64,000 nt of DNA from Phoronis australis (lineage: Eukaryota; Phoronida; Phoronidae), in assembly GCA_002633005.1 (NCBI GenBank), contig NMRA01000043.1, positions 223,463 to 287,462 of the forward strand, given 5' to 3'. A model generated the notes under the pieces. It saw only the letters and a program-made list of their open reading frames with translations. It searched no databases and was not told the DNA's origin. Shown piece by piece: positions 1-14,041 of the stretch (its first letter is position 1; each line of letters starts with the position of its first letter). Made by a program: the position numbers and the translations under genes.

Positions 1-1744
1 GGTCTAGCTATAACAAAGCATAAGAACTACCTCAGCTGTGTTAGGAACAAGTTGAGATGAGTTGTACAGTAGTAAATGGTCCTAAGCAAAAGTTAATATT
101 TCTCTTTGACAAAATACGGATGTGTCTTGAATAGCAAATTAGAGGAGAATTTTTGGTCACTTGAAACTTTAAGTTAATAGTCTCTTCATGAACAATGATT
201 TTTAAATGAAAATAGCGAAATTTTCATTGCTATGGTAAGTTTTCGGTAGTATTGTGATTACAGTTGTTCTAACCCCTTCACCATTTGACTCGAAGCTTCT
301 AGTCAGGGTGTACATAGTTGTGCAAAAGAATAATAGTGAAAAATAAGAGAAAAGAAACCAAAATTGCATATGATGACTCATGAGCTCAAATCCCTGTTGT
401 GACCATTACAGTTGATGTCAAATTTTTAAGTTTAGACAGTCTCACTGGCTTAATGCCTACAGCCTAACCGATAAGACCACCCCTCAATAGGTAGACAGGG
501 AGGTCCTCTTAAGTCTCTGAGTCATCTGACGGGAAAGGTGTTTGTGCCTTCTGGGATAAGGGTTTTTCCAAGAGGAAAATTCACCTTCCTCCGGAGGCTC
601 TTTCAGTAAGTACACAAATTGTTTTTTTGACACACTTGACTGACAAGCGAAATTTACTTTGTTAAGTTTCCCTACAAATGTACGATCAGGTACATTTCAG
701 TTTATTACAAGCGCAGTTTGCAATGTGTATATTTCATAAAACAATATGTGCTAAATTTTCTATTATTTACAAAAAGGCAACTGGCCATGATTGAAAACTG
801 GAAAAATGACCATTATTGCAATAATTTTTTGTGCAAAGCACTTGTGTGTTCTGTGAGCGTAAATTCTTAGTGATGGCATTCACAGACCTGAGAATTTCTA
901 TTAGGAAGTAAAAGTCCTGACTGAATACTTGGAACTACCATTTCACTAGTAGAGGCCAATATCGACCGGTACTCCTTATCATAGGTTTAACTTCCCATGT
1001 CAGGATCTTTCATAAAGCTCTGTCAGGTTGTCATTGTATAATCCCCAGCTTGTTTGTCCTGACAGGCATACTGAGCATACTGTTCTCTACTGTAATTCTA
1101 TTTCTTTCGTTCTTGAAATTTTGTTTGATTTTGCTGGGTAATTACTTACCATATGGATTGCTTGGCCAAATTAGTTAGAAACAACATAATTATAGCAACG
1201 ATGTGAATTATGTCAATTCTTTCTGCAGGTGGCGCAGTTTCTAAATCGATTAGATCTTTGTAGTGTAGACTGGAAAACAGGTTTAAAAACATGATATATT
1301 TGGCACTTTCCAAATCTTGATAACTTCACTTAGTTGCAGTGCTAATGTGTAAAAAAAATTATGCCTTGAAAAAGAAATTATTTTATCATAGTAACTATCT
1401 GCTTAAGGTTATGAAAAATGTCCAAATTTGGCTAACTTTGGAGCATAATTTCTCAGAAATGGTTGACCGGATACATAATGAAACTCAGACACCGTGATTT
1501 ATGTTGTTCGGAATTATTTTCAAAATGTTCCATTTTTGCATGAGGGGCTATCATAAATTTTATGATTTTCATGAAAAAATCAAAAGTTGTATAAAATGGA
1601 AATAAAATAACACTATAAAAATCTGTAACAGCATGTTTGAGATTTTATTTTGAACATTTTACATATTACATGAAATTTGATCAAAGTTTTAGATAATGTT
1701 TTGCTATCAATGTAGGTTTTTTGCTGAAGTTTACCAAAAAGACT
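1..1744. other. non-coding stretch, no gene seen
   Basis: AT-rich DNA with stops in all frames. I see no exon with a recognisable protein motif, no tandem array and no complete transposon end. Confidence 0.6.
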
Positions 1745-2477
1745 GTATCGGCCTTACCGAGACAATTCTCAAACATTTTTTAGCAGTTGAGACCAGCAAG
1801 TGCTAAACAAAACACATTCTGCTTTACTGCTTGTGTTAATTTGTTTAGTTACAATGCACACCCAGATCATTACCTTGTGTTTACTGCTTGTGTTAATTTC
1901 TTTAGTTACAATGCACACCTAGATCATTACCTTGCGTTTACTCTTGCAAATGAACTCTGATGACACGCACACGCTCGCTCACTCACACACACGCAGACGA
2001 GCTTCAAAACAAACGTCATGTGACAACAACATGTGTGCTCGTCCAGAGATTTTTCTTTCTTGTGTTGCGGGGTATGATCTAGCGCAGATTTGGACTTAAC
2101 CTACTGTTAATCCCGACTCCGGGATGCTATTTGGAAAACTTCAAATTTCAGGTAATTTGTTGAGTCGAAATTGTACTTTTATTCAAGAATTCAAATTGCA
2201 ATATTGACAATCGTGAGGCAGTGACGCATCAGTCGGCGAGTTTTCACCCGGGGATTTCAGCACAATTTTTTGTAAAATGAACGTAATTCAACAACGAAGT
2301 TTGATTAGCAATGCACCGCAATTTTGTAGAAAGTTTGTCATAGGTTACAGATTCGTAAAAGAGCATAAGTTTGATGAATCCTAGCTTCTGATTTCACCCG
2401 TTTGAGACCGGGTTTCAACCATTCCTCCCCCTTAAAGAATTTTTCTGAGCGCTGAGCGCTTATTGGGGCGAATACGG
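1745..2477. mobile_element. TIR family A, 5'-truncated copy
   Basis: The sequence aligns along its length with the distal half of the complete family A copy at 4826-6221: shared CA/CG-rich block near 1960-2050, shared block 2240-2460. It ends with the same terminus, GGCGAATACGG followed by TA at 2478-2479. The proximal half and left TIR are absent. It has no coding capacity and is best read as a non-autonomous relic. Confidence 0.7.
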
Positions 2478-2690
2478 TATTAGTTATCCAACCCACAAAA
2501 TTGCTTCTTAAACCGTTACCTGTATGCACTTTTTCATTGCTCAGAATTGGTTATTCTAAATACCTGTTGAATAAGCAATTCTGAACATTGAATAAGCGCA
2601 AAAAGATAATCACTCAATTATAACTAATACTGCCTGCAGAGTAACTAATGCTGCAAGTTAATTAAGCAATTCTGCCCACTGTTTATAGGG

Positions 2691-2795
2691 CCTTTCATAC
2701 TAACGTCGACGCGGCGATGTTTTTGGGAGTTGCGATCAGTATGAACACTCAACTTCTGTAAATAAGTTTTATGTCAATTAGCACATGTACATACG
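2691..2795. repeat. dispersed repeat (CCTTTCATAYTRAC type), short derivative
   Basis: GGGCCTTTCATACTAACGTC followed by a GTCGACGC core and CAGTATGAACACTCAAC matches the left part of 16734-17045. The end, with TTAGCACATGTAC, matches the far part. The middle is deleted. Related to 34855-35220. Non-coding. Confidence 0.6.
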
Positions 2796-2985
2796 GAGCT
2801 GCTCTGTACCTGGCAGGACATTGGATTTGAGTGACAGCTGCGTAACCTTTGACCTCATATAAGTGGTAAACAAATTTCCACGCGCTTTGCGGTTCCAAGG
2901 TGGTTCTGCTAAATCTTTTTCTCTCTACTCGTTATATATTTCGTATTTGATGTTCTGCAGGAATGAAGATAAGGTATTTTGGTAG
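2796..2985. repeat. dispersed repeat, paired with 42028-42226
   Basis: From GCTCTGTACCTGGC to GAAGATAAGGTATTTTG this block is roughly 80 percent identical to 42028-42226, including the shared core GGTTCCAAGGTGGTTCTGCT. No coding frame is conserved and no TIRs were seen. Confidence 0.65.
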
Positions 2986-3585
2986 ACATAATTGATCTAT
3001 CGCAAGCTCCGCCCCCTTGCGAAAAGTCACATTACACCCGACAAACGAGAAGTCAGAGGCAAATACACTGTCTCTAAACGACGTTCTTGGTAGAATCGAT
3101 AAATGTTTTTTTGCACTATTAGAAAACGCTTCGACAAAGACAACAGGCGATGCTTTTCAGCAGAGAATCCTACATTCATGATGTGGGAATTTGCAAAGGT
3201 GACGATGAAAAAATAAGTGTTCGCGTAAAAGTATTTCGAAGCCAGCGAAAATCCGAAGAACCCCACTCGGGGTTCACATTCACCTGACAAATGACAAGGC
3301 CACCGATGCGATATGTTCATGTAAAGCTGGGTATATACCTTAAAGTCGAATTATCTGTACGATGCCATAGATTTCAGGATCTTTTGAACAAAATCAGTGA
3401 AGGTTCACCGATATTGTTATTCTGTCGTCTGCTAAAGTCCGCCATACGAAAAATAGGTCACAACTGGTGGGACACCCGAGCAAAGTAGGTCGAGTCGATA
3501 GCACTGCTTACGCTTTTCTAATCTTCGAACGAAATATTTTGATTAAAAAAAACTTTAAAGCTCAAGTACACACTCATCTTGTCCA
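2986..3585. other. non-coding stretch, no gene seen
   Basis: Two small overlapping opposite-strand open frames (97 and 65 codons) show no recognisable motif. Nothing else is visible. Confidence 0.5.
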
Positions 3586-3905
3586 AGTCAAGCAGTTGGC
3601 TCTGGTACGGTAGGTCTAGGGCTGTGTACAAGTCAAGCAGTTCTCTCTGGTACGGTAGGTCTAGGGCTGTGTACAAGTCAAGCAGTTTGCTCTGGTACTG
3701 TAGGTCTAGGGCTGTGTACAAGTCAAGCAGTTCTCTCTGGTACAGTAGGTCTAGGGCTGTGTACAAGTCAAACAGTTCTCTCTGGTACAGTAGGTCTAGG
3801 GCTGTGTACAAGTCAAACAGTTCTCTCTGGTACAGTAGGTCTAGGGCTGTGTACAAGTCAAACAGTTCTCTCTGGTACGGTAGGTCTAGGGCTGTGTACA
3901 AGTCA
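3586..3905. repeat. minisatellite, 45-bp unit x 7
   Basis: Seven head-to-tail 45-bp units (3586-3900) plus a 5-base start of an eighth. Each unit runs from AGTCAAGCAG to GCTGTGTACA. Units differ by single bases, such as TACGG/TACAG and AAGCAG/AAACAG. As 45 is a multiple of 3, both strands stay open (110 and 127 codons), which is a by-product of the period rather than evidence of a protein. Confidence 0.95.
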
Positions 3906-4823
3906 AATTAATGCACGTATTACACCATTAGGCCTACCTTCTGATGATTTTCACATTTTTTATAGTTTCATTGCACAAAGGTAGCTTTCAGTTATTTTTA
4001 AATATAGCATGATCACTAAACTGTGGTATGGTTACAAAAGACGACAAGTCTGGTGTAGTGGCAAAAATGGCTATTTACAAAAACAACTCATATTCTTTTT
4101 GAAAGGTTCATAAATCTAAATGTCATGTTTGAACAACATCAAAATGAGCTCTCTCGAACTCTACAGGCGAATTTAAGGTAGGTGTATACACTGGTCAAAT
4201 CTCCAGGCTCCTATCTAAAGTATAAAGGGGTTTTAATTTAAGTTAGAAATGACTCTGTAATTGACAAAAATCGAAAAGAAAAGTTTTTATTGTAGTTTGT
4301 TTTTTTAAAAAATCGTATTTTTTATTTTTTAAAAAATCCAATTTTACCTTGAATTTTTTTTTCAAAATGCACAGGGATTATCATCAACTGTTTCCTTACG
4401 AAATATTCTACTTAAACATACCAAATATATGTACAAAATCATTATGATCTTGATTTTGTGTTTTTTTTTTGCGTGTGAGTTGGGGCAAGCACGCCACTTT
4501 CTGTCATTTGGTCACTTTCCGTCTAATAACTAAAAATCTGGTTCATGTATCAAAAAACCCTGGCACGTGATATTGCTTCAGTCCTAGAGGATTTCAAATT
4601 TGCAAATTTCGTAAAAATTACCCACTTGTTGCGGAAAACTAGGCCTGAGAATCTTGTCACTAACATGAAATCACGAGCCGAGAAAAACGGCTTTGAAGTT
4701 AAGCGGGCTTCGATTGCTACTTGAGGTCAAAATTGGTTCAGAATGCGCGGTCATTCTGTTCCAATTTTTGTTGATGTACTAGTAATAAAGCTGATATTTA
4801 CTTCATGCTTAGAAAATGTGACA
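3906..4823. other. non-coding stretch, no gene seen
   Basis: AT-rich, with poly-T/poly-A tracts around 4290-4350 and 4460. No exon or element end recognised. Confidence 0.55.
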
Positions 4824-4825
4824 TA

Positions 4826-6221
4826 CCGTATTCGCCGTAATAACCGCCCATGCCCCTATAAGCGCCCCCCCACGTGTTTTCAGACTTTGCTGAAATAAGC
4901 GCCCAGTCCATGAACGTGTACGTGCGAACAATGACGTACCTACAGTCCTAAAACTCGGCTACAGTAACATCTTCAGTTTATCAAAAAAATTTTTGCACGG
5001 GTCTTCTAGACCACCAGCGGCACTGCTACGTTTGTATTTAACCGTGACAAAGTAACACAGCGCTTCAAAAAGAACGCAACAGCGTTGCTATGCTCTCGCG
5101 ACGACCGTGTCCCATGGTCTGACCTTTCAGTAGACACATCGACTGTCTCATGAATAAAAATAACTCGGTGTTAAACGCACGTGGCCAGGAAGCGCGCGCT
5201 ACATAACCTGTCATCAAAGACATAAGTTGGGAACAATCCATTCATGAAGCGGGTAGCATAGCATCGATAAGAAATGAATATTGGAACTAATTTTCGACAA
5301 TTTCTAATACTATAAACATGTTTGCGTTATTTTTGAGATGGATTGTTTGATTAACCATAATTGGTGTTATTAAGCCGAATATCCGATAAAATGACAACTG
5401 ACAGTGAATGCTTACACACCCTTACACCGAAAAATAACTGTCAGATAGTTACGTACACATCCAGCTACACGGCGACTAATATGGGCCTTGCCGAGACAAA
5501 TGTCGAAAGTTTTTAGCACGAGACCGGCAAGTGCTGAATGAAACACGCTCTGTTTTAGGCCTACTGCTTGTGCAAATTTCTTTAGACACATCTAGCTAGT
5601 TAGATTGCGTGGCTCTGGCCGAAAGACGGTCTCTGCTTTGACAAATGAACTCTGGTGACACGCACACGCACGCGCTCGCTTACTCGCAGACGATTTTCAA
5701 AAAAAACATCACGTGACAACAACATGTGTGTTCGTCCAGACATTTTTCTCGCCGTGTTGCCGATCATACATGTAGATGGCACGATGTTGCACAGATTTGT
5801 ACTTAAACCTGCCGTTAATCCAGACTCCACGGGAACTTAAAAAACCTTAGAGATGCTACTTATAAAACTTAATGAGGATTCCAGGTACTTTATCGAAACC
5901 ATTTTTATTCAAGCATTGAAGTCGCCATATCGAAAACGGCGATTTCGAAGCAGTCAGTTGGCGAGTTTTCGCCCTGGGATTTCAGCACAATTTTCTGTAA
6001 AATGATCGTAATTTAGCAGCAAAATTTGATAGCAATGCACCACAGTTTTGTTGAAAGTCTTTCATAGATTACATATACGTCACAGAGCGTAAATTTTATG
6101 AATCTTAGCTTCCGATTTCACCCGTTTCGGAGACCGGGTTTCAACCGCCTTGGGTTATAATAAGCGCCCCCCTGAACCGAACTTTTCTAAGCGCCCTGGG
6201 CGGTTATTATGGCGAATACGG
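4826..6221. mobile_element. TIR family A, complete copy (non-autonomous DNA transposon)
   Basis: A 1396-bp element bounded by inverted ends CCGTATTCGCCGTAATAACC (left) and its near-perfect complement at 6195-6221, with TA on both sides (4824-4825, 6222-6223). TA duplication fits Tc1/mariner/pogo-type integration. The interior has no long open frame. The subterminal CGCCC and GGGCGGTTA words recur in families B and C, suggesting related transposases act on all three. The second copy is at 1745-2477. Confidence 0.85.
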
Positions 6222-6223
6222 TA

Positions 6224-9200
6224 CCTGTTTGTTTATAGCGTAATTTTAATCATTTTTGCGAACTTGTGGAGCACGACAGACGACCAAAATAAATATGGCT
6301 GTCACGTGGGCGGAGCTTAGCATTGTCTTGATCTATTGTCTGCTGTACTGGTGTGCCAACCACACATCATTAAAACCATGAGTTGATTGTTTATGCGACT
6401 CATCTGAACTCTCCACTCAGACTCTCTAACTGTACTACATAGACCTATTTGTTAGTATTCCAATATGTAATTACCATCTCTTCATCAACCAATATATGTG
6501 TTATATCAAATCGCCGCGTTACTGTCTACATAACAATATTGGTGACGAGGATAAAGAACTACTTTCATGGTAATGGTTCAACATTTTCACGTGCCTGTAC
6601 CGCCAACATTTTGACCGAATGGACTTTGGGATGAGAAAATAGCACTTTCAGCACAAATAGCGTCGCTTGGGTGAGATTCTCAAGTTACCAAAGTTTCTTA
6701 TATTGCTTAGTCTTTCCACTAAAATCATATAATATCATGAGTTTTAAGTCAGGGATATGTTTGAATCTATGCTCAAGAACAATTTTGTTATGTTGAACAC
6801 TAGGTCATTTCTCTAATTTGTTGGGTTACGGCCGGTGGCAAGTAAAAAAATCCCGAGTTTGGCAGCCTAGTTTCTCCATGGCGCGTTCCTAGCACAAAAG
6901 CATGGTTTATCTCAAAAAAACTCTACACTGACGACATGTAGTTGTCTTGCGTGCGGCGTGTTTTCACAGCGCGTGCATGTACTCTCATCGAATTGGGCAA
7001 CACCACCCACGTCGACGTCCTCTCGCAAGCCACCTTGCCTTTCCGACTTCTCTTGCACACGCAAAATTTCTGCACTGACTCCTCAAGCTGATTGCAGTGA
7101 TGAATTTGGCGTACTCAACTTAATTTTTTTGTAGATGAACAAACAGGCTCAGGTTCGGAACAGGACCTAGTTCAACATTTCACCACCAACTTTCACATGG
7201 TCAAAAATAGAATTATTTTATTTTTGGCCTTGCTACAACATCAATATCAGCTGGCGGGTACAGCACTCTGGATTGCCTGGTTACGCAATGTTTGTTGACA
7301 GGGTTAGATTAGAGCTAGTGTCCTGGTATAAGCTCCGCCCCACTTGTCAGTCACTGAGCTGGTGAGCACTCAAGCCATATGACTTTCAGAAGCTTGGTCA
7401 AATGTAATTAAAAAAATAACTTTGGATTTTCAGAATGGTTTTATTTTTCTTTAGTATACTGTGCATTAGGATGATATAAATAATGTAAAAAACAGTCAAA
7501 ATTAATTTTTTGTGTATCCACCTACCTTAATACTAGAGGCTCTCTTCAAAAAGTAATTCAAGTGTTTATTTTATCGTGATAACAGCTGAAACAAGCCTTT
7601 GAGTTCAGTAATCCAGTGCCCCTCCCTGTGCCCATCGAATCTCTCAATTTTGGAGAGAAGTTCAGGTGATCGCCATCCTACGGGCATATGAATAATAAAA
7701 AACGTACTTTTCTACAAACGATGTCTATAAGTCGAAATAACTGAAAAATAGTAAAAATATAAAAACAACAATTTCCAGGGACTATTGATAGACTAGTAGT
7801 GCTGAGATCCAGTAGGTGCCGAGACAAAGGCGGCCAAACGAGTGAAACTCCGGAGTCACTATAGCCACCAAACTGAAAAGTGCATATCTTGGAACAAATA
7901 TATTTGTGTTTGACCTTCAAGTAATCGAGCTACGTTGCCAAGTTCAGCTGCTCGTGTGGCTGCCATTCACACAGTTTGGTCATAAGTTTAAACCTTTCGA
8001 CATCACATTTCGGTTTAGGAGATGCCCAAAAAATGATGGGATATTCTCAAGCTGCATAATTACTCTGAATTACATGCGCCATATCAATACTGCTTCATCA
8101 TTCTTATCGCACAATTTTTTGAACTATAGACTAAAATAAGTTTTATACGACAACGTTTTGTTTGTCGGCTAAAACGGCGGCATGGAAACGCGAACGAAGG
8201 CGTGTCAAGAATGTTGCGTTCTGATTGGTCAGTTAAGCAGTCAGTTGTAATCTTGGCGATAGGTCAATTATGTAAAATATTGCAAAAAATGGCCAATATT
8301 TTAATAAGGTTTGAGACATCCTTAAGAACCCTTCATAGGGCTTAAGCCTGCTATTCATGAATATTCTCTTGGTGACACATAACCTAGAGGATGGCAAGGA
8401 ATAGTTGGCTGGCCATTAAGAGCCAGCTCCAGACCTCTATAAGGGGTCCCCCGGGTAGCATAATGGTAGGTGATCCCTTCAGGTCTCTGCAGCTCATAGT
8501 AGAACCATCTGTGTAATGAACTTTGAGGCATGTCAGATGGCACTGAGAACAATATCCAGGGCATAAATGAGGACAACAATTATAAATCATACATCTGCTC
8601 CCCTCCCCCAGTCGCCCACTGGAGTTCTAGGGATCACCTGTTCAATAAAATATTCATTATCTGTTTTGTACTCTTTCCACTCGGAAATCACTTGATTTTT
8701 TTGCCTAAGGTGGTTAAACACTAATGGCTATCTGCCACCTTTTGTGTCTGTCGAGATGTTATGAAATGTCTATGTGGGAACTTCAATATTATTCTCATTG
8801 TTGTCATTTGTAATCATTAATTAGCTTTTAATCCTAGTTTGTAGTACTTCCCTTAATGAATGTAGTTTTCGATGTGAAAATCAATTTAGTTAAAATGTTC
8901 TACCATTTAACATGTTTTTAACAGTATTAATACAATGTATTTACGTTATAAAGTTTAATTATTTCCATATGCGTATGGAATACAAGGAAATCTTGTAATT
9001 ATTTTTGTATATTTTAAATCCACCGCTTCAAGCTCAGAGTCTGCCTCAAGTGAAATTTATCTAAAATCGCTATTTTTCCCACACTGCAAAGTAAGATGCT
9101 CCCTATGTTCGTTGTTCTCGTATTAGTGTAGTTAGTACACACAAGTTTCATGACCCAGTGAGAGATTTGGTAGTCAGGTGGTCCAATTATTAAATTTCTT

Positions 9201-10267
9201 TAGCTACCAAGGCTAAGCACTCGACTCACGTGGCTTGCGTGTTATGAGGATTTGTGCTCTAACGAGTGAGACATTCACCTCACCACCTGGCGAGGCAGTA
9301 TCCTCATGGTTCATTTTACCATAGACATGGGCTATACTCATTTGAATTCAAGGCACACGATATAGCTTTGATAAATGTGAACTGACTTCATTTTTGAGAT
9401 TTCATCTTGAACATCTACATCAAAGAATTTCAGTCATGTTATTGTGCTATGAACATACCTTTCTTTTTTGCTAAATTTTGGTCATGTGACCCAATTTGTG
9501 ATGGTTTTAAATGAAAAATCAAATTCTAGAAGATTTTTACTTTCAGGAAATAAATATTTTTACCGAGTTAAAGTTTTGTAGATATTTAGCTTAATACACA
9601 AATTTGTTAATAAATTCCTGTGTAAACTTAAGAATTTAGAATTTTCTTGTTTTTGAGAAATTTGACACTATGATTTCTTTAATTGCATACTGTGTTGATT
9701 GCCAAATCAGCAAATAATTTTTTTCACCAAGTATATTGCTTTGTCATATTTTTTGTCGTTGTTTCATTATTGGCACGGTCCATGGAGTGTCATAAAATTT
9801 GCGCACAACATATGACTCTTAAATAGTCCTCGAAGCATATTTTTGTCATGATTGCTAACATGGTGATTTGGCATTTAATTTAGTGATGTTCTTTTGAGCC
9901 ATTTTGTTGTTGCCATTATGTTGGCAGATGACTAGGCTGTAATTATTTTATCTTATATATCAATAAAATTCAAAATAGTGGATTTCTCAAATCAATGGTC
10001 GCCATTGAGATTTTGTCAGGCAGTGTGATTGGGAGTGTCATATTTAGACTATTTTAGATGAAACTATGGTGCTCACAGGCACTTGGATAAATGGCATGAC
10101 AATGTACCCGATAGTATTTGATATCTAAGTATTTAATAAACTTTTCACAAATGATTGCTTGAGTGATATGTTGAAAATTTACTTGGAGGAGAATTTCGTC
10201 AAAGTGGAATTTGTTTGAGGTTGCACATAAATATGCAAAAATGTATTTTTCTACAAAACTAGCTTAG
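6224..10267. other. non-coding stretch, no gene seen
   Basis: Four kilobases with only short unconvincing frames. A 74-codon minus-strand frame at 8355-8579 has no recognised motif. No TIR pair or tandem array found. Some stretches may be intron of the gene that ends at 35948, but no exon supports that. Confidence 0.45.
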
Positions 10268-10269
10268 TA

Positions 10270-12481
10270 CCGTAATCGTTCGGGTTAACGCCCTGGGCGG
10301 TTAAATTGGCGAATCCAAAAAATCGGGGGAGGGCGGTTAAACGAGCAGTGGGCGGTTAAATCGAAATCCACCTAAAGTAGGGGATGGGCGCTTTTTACAA
10401 CAGACAACCGCCCTGGGCGGTTAATCTTACCTGGCGACCTAAATCCCGACACGACAATCATACTCGGAACGCGTAGCCCTTTTCAAAGAGCTTTATCGTC
10501 ATAACAGCGGATGATCCCAACAAAGGTTCTCTTGCCCTCAGATTAGTCATTCACTATTAAATTTACAAAATTGCTGAGTAATAACCCCGTGCCGTCCTGC
10601 GGTGCGCAGACGACCAGTGACCACGCAGCCTTCACTAGAATATAACTGTTTCAAGATGTGACCCTGCTTAAGTGCGCGCGTGCAAGCTTCACGTGTTGCA
10701 GAGGTCAGACATCAAATTTATGGTTACAGTCTCCTACTATATGTAGCTGTCAAGTTCCGAGTCAGAGAGCAGTTTTAAAATTGGGTGTAATAAAAGTTTG
10801 AAAAACTTAACTCTGCTGTTTTTTTGTGTTTGGGATGTTATAGTCGACATTCCGTGACATTTTCAGCGTATGGTTCTGCGGCTAGCTGTCTTATCTCGAC
10901 AGCCCGGCATTACTCTCTTGCCGTTGCGCCAAACATGCTATGCAAAGAAGTAAGACAAGGATCGGGGGTGGTTGAGCCAGTCGTCGATCAAAAATAAAAT
11001 TTCAAGCAACTGCATAAATATGTTACAAAATGTCAGAAAACAGCAATGTTTCAATTCGGTATTCTAAACGATCACCTTACCAAACTTCATGGTGGAAAAA
11101 CATTTATTTTTCATGCAAGATGTCCAGATTATCCTATTTATATCACTTGTAATATCGCACCGCGGCACTGTTCGGTCCCGCTGTTATCGCGCAATGTCTC
11201 AGTCGGCTGACAATCGTGACTTGGAAATGCCGTCAAGTAATATAACGGCCACGTTCAACATGCATCTCGTTTTTTATGGCCAAAGATAGTGGCGGTGTTC
11301 AGCACGCACGTAGGGCCTACGTGTGAGTCACCTGTCAATCACATGTTGGTGTCAAGGTAACATGCACTCCAAAGTGTGGGAACTTGCGCACGTGCACCAC
11401 TACAAATAAGTCACACATAACGACAATCCGAAGTAACAAAAACAGGCGTGACTATGTGCTTTTAAACTGTTGTTACAAAAGACCCAGTTCTTTACGATAT
11501 TCCTCCGTTGCCAATGTTCCCCAAAACTGCCATGTCAAGTCTATTCCCATATTTACCGGCTCGATGCTCCCTAAGCCCATCCCTGTAACTAGCTACGTGA
11601 ATCTCCTACCCACTATCGTCAAGCAGTCTACGTCGTAGATATTTCAGACTCGAATGGTAAGTACTTTTGTTCAGGCTGAAAATGGCCAATGTATAAACAA
11701 AATTATTCTGGATGGCTAAAAAGGGGATGTGGAAACGATAATTCACACAGTCACGCTTACGTGGGGGCTGACGCAAGAAATAGTAAAGAACAGCCAGCGA
11801 CTTTTCTTAAATCTGCTAACCAGTTTGACTGAGATGCAATAAACGAAAAACAAAATTTGACCAGCCGTTTTTTAGTACTTCAAGATCATACACAAACATA
11901 CATTATTGCCAACGTTTGAATTCAGAAATCGACAGGCAGCAACGAAATCGGTAACCCAGTAAGGCACTTGTAGTGTCCCTTCGGTCGCCCCACATCCTCT
12001 ATAACCCGGCAGTTATATTCATCAAAATATTGAGTATTTGACATCTTTCCGTGAGTTGCGGAGGTTTAGACGCCGGCGGCGTTCTTAAACTTTGCAAACA
12101 AGGGAAGAAAATAAAGTGACAAAAAGGTTCAAGTATTATATTTTGAAGTGAGTTCATGACCCAAGACAATAACTCATTACCTGTATTGTAATTCAGATTG
12201 CTAAACCACCGTCTCGGAGTCCCGGCGTCGTTGCACTCATTGTGATCATCGATCTTTTTCTAAAAGTCGGGGAATCGTGCGTTTCCTTAGCACTAGGCGC
12301 TAAATCTTCATTCTTTAAAAGTCGTGGATGGGCGCTTAACTGAGAGGTGGGCGCTTAACTGGAAATCTTCAAAAATCGCAGGGGGGCGCTTAACCGAGCA
12401 GTGGGCAGTTAAATCGAAAATCCACTTAAAGCCGGGGATGGGCGGTTAACTGAGCATGGGCGTTATCCCGAACGATTACGG
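10270..12481. mobile_element. TIR family B, copy 1
   Basis: A 2212-bp element starting CCGTAATCGTTCGGGTTAAC and ending with the inverted terminus (one mismatch), with TA at 10268-10269 and 12482-12483. Both ends carry repeated GGGCGGTTAA words. It aligns with copy 2 at 29935-32358. Copy 1 lacks about 150 bp present in copy 2 near 31776-31945. Two small frames (66 and 84 codons) occur in both copies, but only because the DNA is conserved. Likely non-autonomous. Confidence 0.9.
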
Positions 12482-12483
12482 TA

Positions 12484-13160
12484 GATAGTCATGTTCTTCA
12501 TTAATTACCTTTTATTAGGTAATAATTAGCAGATCGCATAAAAATATTGCTTATTTGGGACGCAAGAACATGTAAGAATTTTTTAATTAATTTTTTAACA
12601 GAACTTTCATACGCTGAAGTGTTATTTTTTCTGTTATATCATTAACCAAAGAATGTTTTTCATTTTGAAAGTCAGTTTGATCGTATTTTATCCTCTCTGT
12701 GTTTGTTTGTGTGTATAAACTTAGGATGAATTGTTTGAAATATACATTTATAAGGTGAAAACTTTTGAAGAAAAGTGATGCCTACAGAATAGTACTTACA
12801 TGGTTTGGTACTTACCTGTTAATCAGTTTAGTCTTCTTCAGAAGCCTTCTGTAGATTGTACCAATAATGATCCTGCTCTACACTTGTGGTCATTATAAGG
12901 CATTGCAGGGGTCGTATCCAAACAGACTGGAAGTAGTACATTTAACCCACACAACTCCTGCAGATTCAGCTTGCTCATTATCCAAGGATTTCCATATGTA
13001 GGTTTTACACTTGAACAGGTTTTTGGATATTCTAATCGAGTGAAAGGTCAAGATTGCTTTTAAGGTTTTACTGGGACTATCTGGTCTTGGGTTGTCAAGT
13101 ACGGTGTAATTTTCCACTTATTTAGCACAAAATAAATGAAATAATATATATTCCTGGTTC
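12484..13160. other. non-coding stretch, no gene seen
   Basis: AT-rich DNA without recognisable exon, RNA gene or repeat end. Confidence 0.5.
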
Positions 13161-13317
13161 CATAGGCGGATCCTGGGGGGTCAAGGGGTCCGGACCGTCC
13201 TTTTTCCACTTGATTTTAGTGATATCAAATCTAGAATTATCAAATTGTTGACTTGGACCCCCTTTTTAAAAAATCCTTGATCCCACCCCGTTTTAAAAAA
13301 TCTTGATCCGCCCTTGT
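13161..13317. mobile_element. short MITE (GGCGGATC ends)
   Basis: Starts CATAGGCGGATCCTGG and ends with GATCCGCCCTTGTG, giving short inverted ends around GGCGGATC; the interior has G-rich and C-rich blocks. Similar ends occur at 40762 and 62319-62627. The style resembles hAT-type MITEs, but I could not define a clean target duplication. Confidence 0.5.
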
Positions 13318-14041
13318 GTTGCCAGGTTGTGCCAAATACTCTGAATGTACTGACTTCATAGTTGATGGGTGTGTGAAATTGACAAAGCATCAGCAACTGT
13401 CCACTTGTGAATTTACCACAAAATGTAGCCAAGGTGATCCATTAACAGTAATTAAGTTACTTCATTGGACATAAGCAGCCTGACATGGCCATGACAGCTG
13501 TAGATTAACCCATTTTGTTAACACATTTTGGCAGGACTCCAGGCTGGTTTCGAACACGCTTCACTCAAGTTTTGTGTTACGACAACCTTGACCACTGACC
13601 TATTCGGCAGCTGACATCATCTTACGTGGTACTTGAATACTTAAATGAGGATGCGCAATAATCACATGTTCAACAAACCGCATTGTACTGACATTTATAA
13701 CCCTGTGAAAAATAAGACGTACAGTTTCAATAAAAACGCCATCTTTTATTTAGTAAAATTTATCTGTCATTTTCTCTGACTTGTAAATCATTGATCTCCA
13801 GTTGAAATGTGGGTAACATGTCGTTGGGAATCTGTCACTTGGATATTATAGTCAGTGACTAATGGTAACTTACTTTAGCAGACAATATTTTCACAGTGGA
13901 AGCTTATCATGATAAGATGTGTAGTATGCTAGCCTATTTTCTTAAAACTTATTTTATAGATTCACTTTATTTCCATTTTGTTGAAATTTTCAATTAGTTT
14001 TAAGTAAAAACAATACTTTAACAAGAATGACTCGGCGTTTC
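13318..14041. other. non-coding stretch, no gene seen
   Basis: No exon, RNA gene or repeat structure recognised. Confidence 0.5.

Noticed and set aside
430-500. tRNA-like A-box on the minus strand (GGTCTTATCGGTTAGGC)
   Set aside because: No B-box at the right distance and no cloverleaf.
3518-3911. 110- and 127-codon repeat proteins in the 45-bp minisatellite
   Set aside because: Unit length divisible by 3 keeps both strands open; no start context or flanking exon supports a gene.
8355-8590. Overlapping minus-strand frames of 74 and 68 codons
   Set aside because: No recognisable motif; two overlapping frames at the same place suggest chance.
11089-11638. 66- and 84-codon frames conserved between the two family B copies (also 30808-31360)
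   Set aside because: The conservation equals that of the surrounding DNA, changes are not biased to silent sites as far as I can see, and no motif is present.
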